This document shows positions 24,701 through 38,967 of a stretch of 64,000 nucleotides of DNA, one piece after another. The notes under the pieces were generated by a model. The model saw only the letters and a program-made list of their open reading frames with translations. It searched no databases and was not told the DNA's origin. Source of the DNA: Hirudinaria manillensis. Its lineage: Eukaryota; Annelida; Clitellata; Hirudinida; Hirudinidae. Both the position numbers and the translations under genes were made by a program. Location: assembly GCA_034509925.1 (NCBI GenBank), contig CM067526.1, positions 8,328,244 to 8,392,243 of the forward strand. Direction: 5' to 3'. Every line of letters begins with the position of its first letter. Within the stretch, counting starts at the first letter, position 1.

Positions 24701-26626
24701 CGACTGGTATTTGTGCATATTTCTAGGCCTTTTATGAATCTGTTAAGTTAATATTTCATTTCTTGTTTGTTCAAATCACTGATTGTAAAAGACATATTCT
24801 CAATTACATTCTTAGATGTGAGATTTGATCCATATAAATTTATTTTCATAAATTTCCATTGTTATAGCTGGCTTAGGAAGAACTGGCACATTAATAGCTT
24901 GTTACCTGATGAAACATTACAAGTTTACAGCCTTGGAAGCCATTGCATGGTTAAGGATATGCAGGCCTGGCTCTGTGATTGGTCCACAGCAAACCTACCT
25001 TGTCCAGTAAAATGTTTTGTTTAATTTATAAATTATAATTAATTATATTCCTTGTATGATTTAATGTCATAGAAAGGTGTTTAATTTCTTCTTTTCTACA
25101 TATTGTGTTTTTTTTACAGAGTGTGATATAATCTCCTTTTACAAGTAATAATTTGTACAAAAGTACTAATTATAGTTTCTAATTATGCTTTAATATTTTA
25201 GAAAATTCCATTTCGTGACTAAATAATTGTTGTGGTGATGTAATAATAATTAAGAATATTTTATCACAACACAGAGAATGCTTAACTTCATGTTTATTTG
25301 TTTATTTCAGGAAGCAAAATTACTTGTGGAAGTCTGGTCGACCAAACAATGACAGGAACATCGACAGGAACAACAACGAAGAACCTTTGCAGAACAGAAA
25401 CTCTTGTCATGCAGATGTCAATGGCAGAGAAGGTGACAAAGAAGAGGAAAAGACAGACGTCGAGAGTACGCTCGCTCGCAGGATCGATCAAATGTCTATG
25501 GTCGGATGGAATTAGTGATTCTATGGTTTCATTCGACCTAAGCAACATATTGTCTCTTTTTCTGTCATGCCATTCATCTCTTTCATTGCTGTTAAATGAA
25601 AACAATGCATTATTTGCTTCCCCTTCTCATAGTTGCTAAAAAGTTAAAAATGTAACCTATTGAATTGTATGCATAAAAGCAGGATAACAACGAGTTCCAA
25701 GGGGAGATTTTGAATCGGAGGAAGATGCTGAGGAAGCCTATAAGCAGGAACAACGAATTCATTCAGAGCATCATGTGGTCCCCACACAAAGGAAAACCTC
25801 CAAGATCTCCGTTGCAGCCAAACTCCAGAAGTTCTTTTTCCTCTGATTTCAGGACTTCGGGTAGCTCGAGGCCTAGCACGACCCCGGGCAAACTCGCTTC
25901 CCAACCCGCTTCCGAGAGCGCCCGAAGGGCCGGCAGTTCGGTTCAAAGACCTCGCGTATTCTACAGCAGCACGAGTTCGCTCGGCACTCCTCCTTCGATG
26001 CTTTATGGACGTCATTCGACGGCCACTCCGTCCTTCCAGAAAAGAGCCAATTCTTCTCAAACCCTTCATGTCAAGAAGCAGCAATCAGAAAAATCTCCAT
26101 ATTCATTCACTTTAACAAAAAGGTTTGTTTGAATTATAAATCTAATCCATTATATACTTTCAGACATGACACTAACTAACTTGTTTTGGTTTCATTGAAA
26201 GTTTATTAAAACTTTAATTTCTTACTTTAAACTATATTTCATTATGAAACATAAAACACAAATGACATTTATTTTATAAATATTGGTAAATAATACTTCA
26301 TTAATTCTTGTGATAAACTTATAAACTATGATTCTATGGTGGCTCCCTTCTTTAAAATATTTTTTGTTTAATATTCTTTAATTCAATAATCCTTACTTTA
26401 AGTGAGGCATCAGATTATTGTAGATTATCAGAATTAAACTAATTCTTACACAATGAATGTCTTAGATGCAACAATAAATTCCAGTTTTTAATTGCACGAT
26501 TTGTTAAAAAAGACTGTTTTTAAATGATTTTAAATGATTTTAAATGTTGACTGTAAATGTTTACAAATCCAAATTTTCAGAGTCGTTTCCAAACCATCGA
26601 ACGTTCGACAGCTGCCTGCTCACTGA
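21774..26626 (+). CDS. CDC14: CDC14 dual-specificity phosphatase
   Basis: CDC14 enzymes remove phosphate from CDK-type Ser-Pro sites and act in cell cycle, centrosome/cilium and DNA repair control. Thirteen exons close exactly in phase: 21774-21825, 21914-22004, 22110-22185, 22524-22604, 22824-22903, 23064-23130, 23403-23465, 23603-23690, 24374-24604, 24868-25006, 25311-25500, 25683-26122, 26581-26626, encoding 547 residues (human CDC14A ~594). The N-terminal domain ([41 protein letters not shown]) and the catalytic domain are both present. The P-loop HCKAGLGRTG (Cys ~275, Arg ~281) is split by an intron after the Lys codon. The FLDGSSPSD loop supplies the likely general acid. The C-terminal tail is Ser/Arg-rich and poorly conserved. 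The donor at 25501 (GTCGGA) is weak; reading through it would stop after MSMVGWN, giving a shorter isoform. Confidence 0.94.
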
Positions 26627-28360
26627 AAGAGCAAACTTCATTTACATGGAGTTACCAAAAGTGCCTGCATTAGATTTTAATTGTAATTGATGTTTTTTTT
26701 ATGGTTGCCGGAGATGAAATCCGAGCAAAGTCTTTGCAAAACTCATCGATTTGTTATTTTGTAGCTGAGTTACCAGAAATGAATTATCAAATGAGTTTTT
26801 GGAAATGTGCAATGTCATTCAGGAGTTCATTCAGATGTCTTTGATTTGACTTTTTAATGATCTTATGAAATTTTTCATGTTTTCCACCAAACCCTGCTTT
26901 TGTCTTAAAATATTTATGAGACGTTTAGGTATAGACACTGATTTATTTATACATCTCTTGCTTCCAGACCCTTAAGAGGTGTTCTCAGTTCTTCAAAACC
27001 TTTTTATTTTCATGGTACGTAGCTATGAAATATTGACTAATATTGAAATGTCATAAATCATTATTGTGTTCTGTTTGGATTATTTTTTTCTAAGAATTTT
27101 CATCTGCAGTTTTACTTGACATTGAGGTATTTGTTATGTATATTTGAAATCATGAATATGTTTGAAATGAAAGATTGTACATATTTCCAATAACTCTTCT
27201 GTGATGCAGTAATTGTCTTTGAAATTTCTAGATTTGTCTTATCATTGATTGATGTTAAAATTTAACTTTGTTCATGCAATTTGTAGTCTGCAGATATACT
27301 TTTGTGTTTTGAGGTTTAGATGTTTAAAATTTTGGACATCTTTTTTTAATGAAGTTCCAAGCTTGATTTGTTATTCTTTGCACAATCAAGTGTGAATAGT
27401 TTACTATAGGCCATCTTAATAATTAAGTGATTAAGTATTTAACCAATTGCAGCAGACATAGGATACATCAGAGATAATTTGACGAATGGGAGAACTCTCA
27501 CTCATCCGCCTGTTCGCTTGCTGGATGTCAACAAATCCTTGAGATCATTTAGACAGATAATAACTTAATAGTTATAATAACTTGAACTTTGGGGAAATGT
27601 TTGGCCATCCCATTTTTTGACGAGAATTGCGTTTGTAGTACAGAGGAGTCTCTGGAGAAGTTCCAGACAGAGTTGGGGGATATCATAGCCCTGCCCTGAC
27701 CCTATTATAATCTTAGCATCTCCATGGTTATTATTGAATCTATCACATAAGTAACTTCACCTTCCCTAAGGCTAACTAGTTGTCCGGCCTAGCGCGACCT
27801 CTCAACACGCAGACATTGCAAAAAGTTTGCCTATTCCTACATTAAGCTTTTGGGATTATTTCAGCCTATAAATTTCCCAGAAAAGAAGATCATCGCTGGA
27901 ATCCATATTATTATATGATTCTATAGTCGTCAAAGATCGCACGTGTTTTAGTATGCTTAATAAATAGCTTGCACCTGAAATTTTGCCGATTGGTGCTCAC
28001 ATGCTTCGAAGCATTACAATCATTTAATTCAATTATTTTGGATGCGAGGAAACTAGATATTAGTTTAAGACGAATCGATAGAATATTCGATTATTTATAA
28101 ATTTACTTTTTTTACATATATAATTTGCCACGTAATTTATAACTATTTGGATTCATAATTAATTGGGCGTTCGCATCACTCGGCATCTATTCGACAAAAA
28201 AATATTGTGGTTTGTGGTGGTGCTGTGATAGAAGCTGGCTTTTTGTAGTATACTTTCTTAAATTTGTTTTAGTAGTGACTGAAATAGTTCGGTTTGATTT
28301 CTGTGGTTCAGCACATCAAGGTGTGCTGCTCAAATTAACAACCCTAAGTGGAAGTTTACC
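26627..28360. other. Intergenic between CDC14 and AP-1 mu
   Basis: About 1.7 kb of AT-rich sequence with no supportable exon. It should include the CDC14 3' UTR and the AP-1 mu promoter and 5' leader. A segment at about 27600-27860 is less AT-rich and may be a dispersed repeat, but I could not assign it. Confidence 0.55.
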
Positions 28361-31162
28361 ATGTCTTCGTCTGTAGTTTACATCTTGGACCTCAAAGGAA
28401 AGGTTAATATATGTAGTATTTTGATCTCATTTAATTACGATTAATTAATTAATATTGGTGATGTGTTCAGGTGTTGATTTCACGAAACTATCGGGGAGAT
28501 ATCGATTCAAATGTAATCGATAAGTTTATGCCTCTTGTCATGGAGAAAGAGGAGGAAGGCTGCATTACTCCTATTATACAACATGGAAATATATCATTTG
28601 CCTACATCAAATACAATAACCTCTACTGTATCCTTTATTGAAAGTTAATTACATTTACCATATCTATAAAATGCATGATCAAATAAGAATTATTTATATT
28701 GCAAAAATTGTTATCCTTTACTGCAAACATCAGTGGTTTCTGTTACAAAGAAAAATGCCAACATTGTTATGGTATTTCAGTTCCTGCACAAAATGGTTCA
28801 AGTATGTAACTGACTTTTCAATTGGGAAATTATTAGCTGCAAAATATACATTTCATTATGTATGTTGTGAGGCTTAAGTAATCATTTTTATTAAATTTGA
28901 TTTATAAGTGGCATAAATGCTTATATGTTACTCCAAAACTCTTCATCATAATAATGGATCTCTTTGATGTCACAGGTATTTTTAGAATACTTTAAAGAGT
29001 TAGAGGAAGAGAGCATAAGGGATAATTTTGTCATCATCTATGAGCTTCTTGATGAGCTTATGGATTTTGGATATCCTCAAACCACTGACAGCAAGATACT
29101 TCAAGAGTAAGTTACTTTGACACTTTTTGTTTACAAAATAGATGTTTTTTCAGAGATTAATGATTGCATTAAAAAACTTCTGTTCCTTCAAAACAGTATT
29201 TCAAAACCTTCAGGTACATAACTCAAGAAGGACATAAACTGGAAATCGCTCCAAAACCACCGATGGCAGTCACAAATGCCGTATCGTGGAGATCCGAAGG
29301 GATTAAATACCGGAAGAACGAAGTCTTTCTCGATGTTGTTGAGTCTGTCAACTTGCTGGTGCGAAACTTTCTTGAAAATTAAAAATAATGGTCATTGAAA
29401 TGAAATTCTTTTATCATTAAGGTCAGCGCCAATGGAAATGTGCTGAGGAGTGAAATTGTTGGAGCCATTAAGATGAGGGTGTATCTCTCAGGAATGCCCG
29501 AATTAAGATTGGGACTGAATGATAAAGTTCTCTTTGAAAGCACAGGAAGTAGGAAATTTGATGCTTTGGAGATTGTGCTTGACCTATATGCCTGATTTAT
29601 TTGCTAATAAGTTCAAATGAAGTTTATTATCATTCATTTCAATACTAGATTAATATGGGGAATATATTCTTATTGCCTTACAAGAGTGAACTGTTACTAG
29701 GCTGAGATACTGATCATATTTCAGAATGTGTAGTAAGACATTTTTTCATTTAAATTGTAATCCTAATTTAGTTAATAATTTTTATTTGAGTATATATATA
29801 TATATTGTTTGAGTATTTATATTGTATTGTGCATACCTGATTTCAGTTTTTGCAGACCTTGGATTTAAAATACACGAATATAAGTCAAGTTTAATTATGT
29901 AATTTGAGTTGTTGATGATGATTCTTCAGGGGGTAAAAGCAAGTCTGTGGAGTTGGAGGATGTAAAGTTCCATCAGTGCGTGAGGTTGTCTCGTTTTGAC
30001 AATGACAGAACGATTTCATTCATTCCTCCAGACGGGGAATTTGAACTCATGTCCTACAGGCTGAACACCCACGTGAGCCTATTGTATTGTATTGAATTTG
30101 TTATAAATTGCCCGACTATTTGCATTAACCTACTTTTGTCTTGTTTGTGATTTAATTTGTTTTCAAATTATTTAGGTGAAGCCCCTCATTTGGGTTGAAT
30201 CTGTCATAGAAAGACATGCTCACAGCAGAGTTGAATACATGATCAAGGTATCTTCATATCTTTGTGTATGATGATTGTGACTTTTTATGAACCTGCTTCA
30301 ACACAACCAGGCAAAGAGTCAATTCAAGAGGAGGTCGACTGCCAACAACGTCGAAATAATCGTTCCAGTCCCCGTCGATGCAGATTCTCCGAAGTTCAAG
30401 ACGACTTGTGGCAGTTGCAAGTATTCGCCCGAGCAGAATGCCGTTATTTGGACCATCAAATCATTCCCCGTAAATATTATGCATTTTTATTTTAACAAAC
30501 ATTTAATTGTTTTAATTGCATTTATATTGTAACAATTGCCAAGCAATGTAATTCCTCAAAACTTCAATCATTTTAATTTGTTGCTGCTATGGTAACCGTG
30601 ATTTCAATTCCAATTCATTTCAACACTTAAATCAATCCAATGATTTTAAATTCATCAAAAATTCTGATGAATTACTTAATCTTTTATGTTATTTTGCATT
30701 AATGTTGCATTATTTTTCAATTCAGGGTGGCAAAGACTACTTGATGAGGGCCCATTTTGGGCTGCCAAGTGTCACAGCAGAGGACTTGGAAGGAAAGCCC
30801 CCCATCCATGTTCACTTTGAAATTCCCTACTTCACTGTGTCTGGTGTACAGGTCTGATTACATTTCACGAACCTACTTATTATTAGTATCAAAACATTAT
30901 GAACGTCGTCCAGTCTTATGCATGTTTTTCTATCTGTGCTCTTGAAACATCATTTTTAAATGTGTGAAAGTAGATCTTCACTTTAACTTGTTAGCGCAAT
31001 TTTAAGTCCAAGTGATTTTTTGAAAGAGACCAACAGTTTTTTTTGCAAATTCATCTTCATCAGGTTCGCTACCTGAAAATCATCGAGAAGAGTGGCTATC
31101 AGGCTCTACCCTGGGTGAGATACATAACACAGAATGGCGATTATCAACTCCGCACCCAATGA
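28361..31162 (+). CDS. AP1M1: AP-1 clathrin adaptor complex mu subunit
   Basis: Medium subunit of the AP-1 adaptor, which sorts cargo at the trans-Golgi network and endosomes by binding YxxPhi signals. Eleven exons close in phase: 28361-28402, 28471-28627, 28734-28801, 28976-29106, 29214-29358, 29422-29548, 29930-30072, 30176-30247, 30311-30469, 30726-30851, 31064-31162. They encode 422 residues; human AP1M1 has 423. The longin-like N-terminus starts MSSSVVYILDLKGK. Near-invariant blocks follow: EEESIRDNFVIIYELLDE, FGYPQTTDSKILQEYITQ, SWRSEGIKYRKNEVFLDV, GKSKSVELEDVKFHQCVR, and a C-terminus ending NGDYQLRTQ. The mu homology domain spans about residues 160-422. Vertebrates have AP1M1 and AP1M2; a single invertebrate copy would be co-orthologous to both. 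Confidence 0.97.
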
Positions 31163-31741
31163 ATCCCAAGGAGATTAAATTCCTAAACGATGGCCGTAAT
31201 CACTGACTTCCAATTAATATTTAAAAGTTTGCCCGAACCGATTGATTCTGATTGAAACCATAAAAAGCTGACAATAATATGTTTGACTGCCTCCGTATTT
31301 GCAATTTTGTATTTTCAATTGACTGCTTTGATCGAATGTGGTCAATATAGAGAAATCAGTGCACAAGGATGATATTAACTTCTTTAATGCTTAGTAACAA
31401 CAGTGATTCCCAGTGGCAAAGCAGCCTTCCTGTTTTAAACAAAATTTCAAGCAGCGGGAAAAATATTTTCACAAAAATACCAATTCGTCTAATCTAGGCA
31501 GACGACAAGCAGTTTTGGCAGAAGCTGCAGAGATGAGAAAATTCAAAAATGAAATTCTAGGTGGATCGTTGCAGTGGGAGAAATATGGTGATGCAAAAAA
31601 CATGGAATGATCAAAAAATAAATAAGTGTGCAGTGATGAAGCGAACAAAGTTGAAACTTCGAACTAATTGGAAACAGAATAAAAGTCCTCGATCGATTGC
31701 ATCAGCCTTTTTAAAACAAATTGAAGTGCAACAAGATATAA
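31163..31741. other. Convergent intergenic between AP-1 mu and PHACTR
   Basis: AP-1 mu (+) and PHACTR (-) end toward each other here. A forward ORF at 31413-31610 (65 residues, Lys-rich, MAKQPSCFKQN...) has no recognisable domain and no support beyond being open, so I do not call it a gene. Confidence 0.5.
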
Positions 31742-34700
31742 TTAAACGAATCCTCGTTCGAGTCCGTCCACGGATAAAACGATCTTAAGGTTTAAGCGGA
31801 ATTTTCTAAACGCACGCTCTCCTCGGCGGAAATGCGAGCGTGCGGATGCCCGTCGGCATTGGAATCTATCTTTGAGCTCGGACGTGGCCGTCCGGAGTGG
31901 AATAGTAACTCGGGGAAAGACGTACGAACTAATTTTCAAAGTTTCGCAGTTTCAAAGTTGTGCAAAATTAATACTAAAAAGTCGTTAACTCAGAATGTTG
32001 CAAATCAAATCACATGTATTGAAAGAGCTAGAAAACTAAATTTCCCAGTTGAGGTGATCACAATTAGATTGCATATTGAGTCATGGCCTGTGATATCTGC
32101 CAGGAAGATGAAATATTTATATATTATAATTGCTATTAATGGTACCTTCAAATTCATCATCAAAGCCTCACCTTGTCAGGTGTTGGCTCTCTTCATGAAC
32201 TGTCATCTCTGTTCTCTTGAATTCATTCAATTCTTTCCTTATGGCAGCCTGAAAAAATAATGTTTCATGATTGTCGATAACAGTTGTTGAAACCAACAAT
32301 TTAAATTGATTATTTTATTTTTCGATTAACGAGACATTAAGTCATTTTGTACGTTAAGACTTATTACATGTAATTGCATAACTACATTTATTTATAATCT
32401 GAAAGTGCAAAACCTTATCCCTCGGGGTTAGCCTCGTCCATGGCTTGTCTGCCTTGCGGTCGTATGGTTCAGCCTCTGTGACCTCAACATAATCACTGAA
32501 CTTGATAATTTTCCTCTCTTTTAACTCATCAATTGTTGGTCTGAAACTCAGCTGACAATAAATAATGATAAATAAATAAATTAATTAATTACTAATTAAT
32601 TAATTAATTAATTACTAATTACTAAGTCACAAAGAGAATAAATACTTGAGTTATCAGCACAGTACTGGCTAGATACTAAATGCGAAAGCTTTAACATTTT
32701 CAACACAATCAAAAAGTAGTCACATATAAACGGATGCTCCAATTTACCTTTCTAAGCAATGTTCTCTTTCTTTCCTCCAATTCTCTCTCAAGTTCTTCAG
32801 GTGTTTGTTCTTAAAAACAAATTTAAATATTCAAACCTATTAAATCAACACATCCTTAAATTGGTTAAAGTAAGTTAATATTAACTCATTATATTAGTTC
32901 ATTTAAAATATTTAAAATATTTAAATTTAAAATAATGCAATAATTTGTTGGAAAACAAAGAAATGGTGAACAGATGAAAGTAATAAATTTCGAACCCACT
33001 TACTTAACAAAATGTGTTTGTTTTCCAGATCTTCAGCAGTTGGTCTCAGGCTGAGTCGTCTAAAAGTTAAAATGTTTTAAAATTAAAAACTGTTCAAGTA
33101 CTAATACGTCCCAATGCAATGCATCTGCTCGATTAATAACTCTACCTATTTGTTACCTTTTATAAACGCATATATTTTATTCTATATATTATTAATACAG
33201 TGTTTTCTTTTTGTATAAACCAAAGAGATTAATCATTATCAACGATTGCTAGAGAAATCCTGGTTAAAATGTTTCGTATCATTAAATGTTAATATGGCTA
33301 ACCTCTTAGACATTACATCAATGACAATTTTTCCACTTTTTTATTTTATTAATAATAATAATTGCGTTTTACTTATTTTTAAAAACTACCTTTCATCTTC
33401 AGTTTAGATATTTACAGCACCTTATAAGGTCTTCAAACAAAGTATGTCGTAAAAATAATAATGAAAAGTTGATGCGAGTGACTAACCTGTCCAACTTGGT
33501 CTCTATGACGATGCGTGCCTCCATGCGATCTTGCTCTGAACTCTCGGGTATGATGTTCCTTTCCACTAATTCACCTCTCGGCGGTCGCTGGCTTATCAAT
33601 CGGGCCAAGCTGTCCGATCTTCTAAGTCTTGCTTCTGCTCATAGCAAAAACATTTCATTCAATGATTCCAACCTTAAGGCAGTGGTTATATTTATATAAT
33701 GCATTTTCTAAAGAGCACGTTGATAGAATAATCCATCGCAATGTACCTTGTTCGTCGACAGTCGGTTTGCAATCGTCGGCAACGTTAGGAAGTATTCTGA
33801 CAGCTCCTGGAACATCATTTTCTTTTCCTGACTCCAATTTTGAAGCATCCATAAATCTTCTGAAATGGAAAAAGAAGTTCCAGAAGAAACTCTCAGCAAA
33901 TAAATTTAATAGAAGACAGAAAAGATTTAAAATAAAACACCTTAAGAAAAGATAAGATAATGTAATATGTATTTCATTTTGACAACATTAGTGGAACAAT
34001 TTCAACTAGGTTAGCAATGGTAAAAAGATGACCACTGGTTGGTATCAAATCGGTGCGGAATATAACCCTTTACATAATAATCTTTTGATTTTGAGCATCA
34101 GCTTAGACAAGAAAGAACATTTGCTTGTGACACTGTCATCAATATCTGCTTAGAAATAATGCATGATCAAAATGCTGATAAACACATTTTCTGAGCTTTT
34201 GTTTCTTTTAAGATTTTAAGAGATGATTTCAATCATTCCAATGGAATTCTAAATTTTGTAATTAATTTTACGAAGGAATTCATAAAAACATAGAAGGCAA
34301 TAGGTAAAAGAACTAAACACTCTGGTGCTTACACTCATGGTTATTACTATAATAAAAATATTTATTACTACAGCAAAATATCATTTGCTCAAAAGTTAGA
34401 TTATCAATTGCTCATAGTTTGCCTTAGGACAAAGTTCTCAAAATAAAGCATGTCTTATTAGCAAGTAATGATCTTGCACCAAGCAATATTATAATAGAAT
34501 TCCATGATCAATAAGACTTTCACTTTTATTTGTGTCTACAATTTGCTCAAAGAAGGTTTCTGAACAGAATTTGATTGTCAATTCTCAGTGGTGATGATTG
34601 GAGCATCAGAATAATGATATAACATCATTGTTAGCGAAAAATACAAATTGATACGAAACAACTCTTTGAGGTTATTACATATTCGACAGCAGTTTTGCAG

Positions 34701-37700
34701 TCACAAATTAACATAATGTCAGACATTGCCTGATATGGTTCCATATGTTTAATATGTAAGCATTCAGTTGCTCTTACAAGTACTTATAAGTACTTTCAGT
34801 CAATCCATGGAATGACTGACATGTACAACAGAAAGAAAATTTCAGATTCCTGCAAAAGAACTGATGGCATGAGAAACTCCTTAGAAAGTCTGAAATTTTT
34901 ATAAATACTAAACAATATTATCTTGTTTAAATTTAATACATCTCGATCTTCAATATTCAATAATAATAAAGGATTAATCAATACTAATGTATTAATAATT
35001 ATGTTAATTAGTGATATTCATTATTAGTGATAATGCAGACCATGAACCTGCAATGATTTCTTGCATCTTGTTAAATTATTAGGCAGTCTCTTTTTCTAAA
35101 GCTAACCTCAATTTTATATGTACCTGTTTGACCTACACCTTTATTTGACCTATTTATTTACACAATTTATTTTTGCATGTTCATTATAAATTAGTTCAGA
35201 ACTATGGCAATGCCTTTACTCCCTCTATAGATATTTGCAAACTCAAAATATTTGCTTCGGTAAGATTTTTGCATAAATATGCAGTGCAAAAGACATTTGC
35301 CAGCAATCATTAATTTCGATGTACTTTGGTAAATCTTAAATTTGATTGAGCACCCTCAAAACACTTCAAAGTTTGCATAAACATTGCCATTAAAGGAACA
35401 AAATTAAAACCTGTGTAGCACATAACTTATAAAAAGAAATTGCCCCCTCAGTCTATTTGGAAGTGCAAAAGATCAGCCAAATGCAAGAAAATATCTTTGG
35501 CTTAATGCAATGCGCATAAATCTTTATTATATTATAACTATAATAAATATGTAACTACAAAGCTACAACTCACAGAGGCAAAATGGGCTTAGGTGCCACT
35601 TTGGGTGGAATTTTGGGTGTTGCCACGGGACTCGATTTTGATGCGACCCTGACGTGTCGGAGAGAAGGACTCGAATCACTTCCTTCACGACTCGTTCCAC
35701 CTGTTTGTTTCTGAAGAAGTTCCTTTGACTTTGCACCCTTCATGGCACTTCTTAGGGGCTGCTTTGAAAGGTCAGGTTCGTGAACTATGACCTCTTCGTA
35801 ACCGTCGGGGCATCCTTCTGCCTCGTTTGCGATCCAACTCTGATGAGACACGGCAAAATGGCTCGAAGTCACGTCGACTGCTTCGTTGGTTGAATAGCAA
35901 GATGGCTGGGCAGAAGTCGTGGTTATTTCTGTTTATGAAAAACTTAAGCTAATTATTTCAGACATACGTTTCTCTAACATCAACAACTTAAGAAGGTAAT
36001 CTAAACAAAACAAAGGTTCTCTTTAAAAGTATAAATGAATTTATGCAAAAAAAGGCTTTTAAAATCAATTTAAAGGAATGACTGAAAATAGTTTAAATCC
36101 ATGCCGAAGATCAAAAGGATTTTTTGAACGAAATTTTTTTAAATGAAATTTTTTAAATGAAAATTATATTCCTGATAAATAGAATGACTATTAAACAAAT
36201 AGATAATATAGTCTCAAACAAAAGTGTTGGATCAAAGGAAAAAGATGTTAAACAAAGCACAAGAAGTTGAATTTCCAGAATCCTGCCCAATCTCAACCTT
36301 GGATTGCCTTGCAAACTTTGGGACTGACAGCTGCAGAGGATTTTGACAAGTGGGTCCTTTCGGACGAAGTGGCCCTCCTGTGCTGCAACATGCGAGATGC
36401 CAGGCAGCTGGAATCGGTGGAATTGCTTCTCACCACTCCAAGGAAGCTCTTGGAGTTCCTGGTGCCGACAGAAGCGTTGTGGCGCTTTGGGGGGTCCGGG
36501 GGCAGGGAAAGAGGGGCAAGAGGGGCGGGCTTGCCGTGTTTGCAATTAGTCGAGGGTACGGAGAAGTTGTAGCTCGGCAAGCTGAGTCGTTGTCGGAGAG
36601 TATTAACGGAGGATGAGTTCAATTTATGAGCAACAGGAAGGGACTGAGACAGAGAAGATGATGATGACTGCACAGGAGGTGCTTTGCTCATGTGGAAGAT
36701 AGAAGATGTAGCAAATGCTGTCAGATGTGGGCATGAAACAAATATGAATGATCTTTACAATGCATAAATCGCATTAGTGATCAAATAATCAAGTCCAATA
36801 GTTTGAAATGTAAGGTTTTCTAGATACACAGATTCCAATTACTTATTTGTTTACTTACTTTAATTGATTATTTATTTCTAATATCTCTAATACAGTTGTT
36901 TAATCACTTGGTCAACTGACATTCAATTGCAACATGTGAAAACAAAAAGAAATTTGTACCAAAAAATTGCTCAGGGTAGGATTACTATGACAACAACAAC
37001 AATGTTATTTGAAAATATTAATGAATTCACTAAAGATTTGGAAATGCTGATGACTTAGCAAAGTTTAAAAGATGACCTAAACATCATACAGTACCAAGTT
37101 GACTGCTCACCACTGACAAGTGGAGTTGAATGACTTGATGTAAGAATAACGTTGCATCCACTGCCTCCGTTGCTGAAATTCTGAACGTTCTGGTTGGAAG
37201 AGTGTTGCACCTCTGCCCCCGATGCAGCTGAAACATTCCCAGCGGGCGGGGAAAGATCCAATGTTGCATTGAAGTATATGGGATCATCCATACCTCCTTG
37301 TGAATATGTGAACAATGTGATTAATATATGAATGATAAAGTAATTTAATCAAAATGTGTTGATGTCATTAAACATTTTTTAAGAATCAATGTGTTAAAAT
37401 GTTTAAAATTAGGAAAATTACTTATATAGCTTACTATTTCTGATAGTTTAATATGGATATCTTGACGTAGGACAAAACTGACAGGCAATTTTTTAAAGTT
37501 AAAAGGTCCTTATTTAGACTTTTACTATATATAAATGAATTAATAGTGTAGAATTTACCATAACATTTTGCTTACCAGAATGCATATCATTACCAGGTGC
37601 AACTTTACACAAGTACTCTGGTGGTGTATCAACTTCCCTGAAGACTCCTCTCCTAATCAATTCCTCCTTGCTAACTCTTTGAGAGATTTTCTTCTCCAGT

Positions 37701-38967
37701 GCTTCAATCATTATTAATAAATAAATATATATTTGTAATAAATGATTATGGAATAATCCAAATTTTGTTGTTGAAGATTCTTATGCCTTTCAATAGTACA
37801 ACTCATTCCATCCAGCATTATGCAAGTTCAAGCAGAAAGTTGGTTTTGAGAATGTATTAGTTTTTTCAGTCATTCTTTTCGGTTATTCTTCCATGAAGAG
37901 GTTTGACAGAATTTAATCAAAAATAAGTGATAATAATTTAATTGACATTTATATTAATCATAGTTATCCAGAACCTTTAAATATACAACATTCTTTGTGA
38001 CTCCATCTAGACCAAATTCTTACAAATTATTTCCAGATCCCACTTCTGATCCCACATCAAGCAACTTAAAGATGACCCTAAGAAAAGCATGCAGTTTCAA
38101 GATTGATCTTTATCAACTAGCTATTTGAATGATCAATATGATTTGTTAATCATCATTGTAAAGGCTAATCAAACCAGAAACTGTATGGACAAGTATGGAA
38201 ATGAAATGTTATCAGCAATCAAATCTTTTGAATAAAAATTTTTCTGATCTTTTGTCACATCCCACCAAAACATCATCCAAAACAGTTCAAGCCAAGTTTA
38301 TCTTCAAATTTGCACCTAAACTGTGCCACTGCAAAACTTTGGTATCTTGATATGTCCAAGCAAAATGATTGTATTTTGAATTTGAAGTCCTCCATTTAGG
38401 AATCTCATGTTTTGGTTACATTACAATTAGGAAATTTTCAGGCATGAATTTTATCCGCAGCCAATCCATGTCGGTAATTGTTAAAATATAACAGAAACTG
38501 ACAGTCAAAATGAAACAAATGTCTCCTGTGATGAAAGATAATGTTCATTCTAACACCACACAGAGGAACTATTATTACATTTATTTACATTTTTGTAGGT
38601 TTACACTCCAAGAGCCCTTTTGATAATGCACTTAGTTCTAACAAAACATTACAAATGTTGCCATTACTGCATAATGGAAGGATTTGAACTAACTTGCAGT
38701 AATTAGCAACACTAGCAAATCATCTCACTCCAGCTAGATTCACCATCTTATTCACTTTAACAATTACGTTTAAAACTTTCAGTAATAAACATTGAAATCC
38801 ATTGAATTGAACATACTTGTGACACTTTTCTCAATTTTTTCACTCTGCTTCTTTTTTCTATTCCATTTCCATGGTTTGAATATCTTCCCCAAAGTGGACT
38901 TCATGGTTTTTGATTCAACTGAAGGAGAGTCACTTATCGTGACAACCGAGGATGAATCCATGATCAC
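31742..38967 (-). CDS. PHACTR: PHACTR, phosphatase and actin regulator
   Basis: PHACTR proteins bind G-actin through RPEL motifs and PP1 through the conserved C-terminus. Twelve exons hold phase: 38967-38817, 37701-37576, 37296-37090, 36717-36298, 35928-35574, 33859-33747, 33634-33487, 33059-33004, 32809-32748, 32551-32414, 32248-32172, 31865-31742, for 658 residues. Visible features: the N-terminal block [16 protein letters not shown]1 ([19 protein letters not shown]), a Ser/Pro-rich middle, then three RPEL motifs ([45 protein letters not shown]) and the PP1-binding region ([52 protein letters not shown]). Known PHACTRs end soon after TRFH. Here the best last exon reads TRF and then an Arg-rich extension of about 40 residues; that exon is the weakest part. 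All else is secure. Confidence 0.92.

Noticed and set aside
31413-31788. Two forward Lys-rich ORFs after AP-1 mu
   Set aside because: They have no recognisable family and no splice support, and they partly overlap the proposed last PHACTR exon.
36267-36616. Three overlapping forward ORFs
   Set aside because: They are shadows of the Ser/Pro-rich PHACTR exon on the reverse strand, whose phase and splice sites fit.
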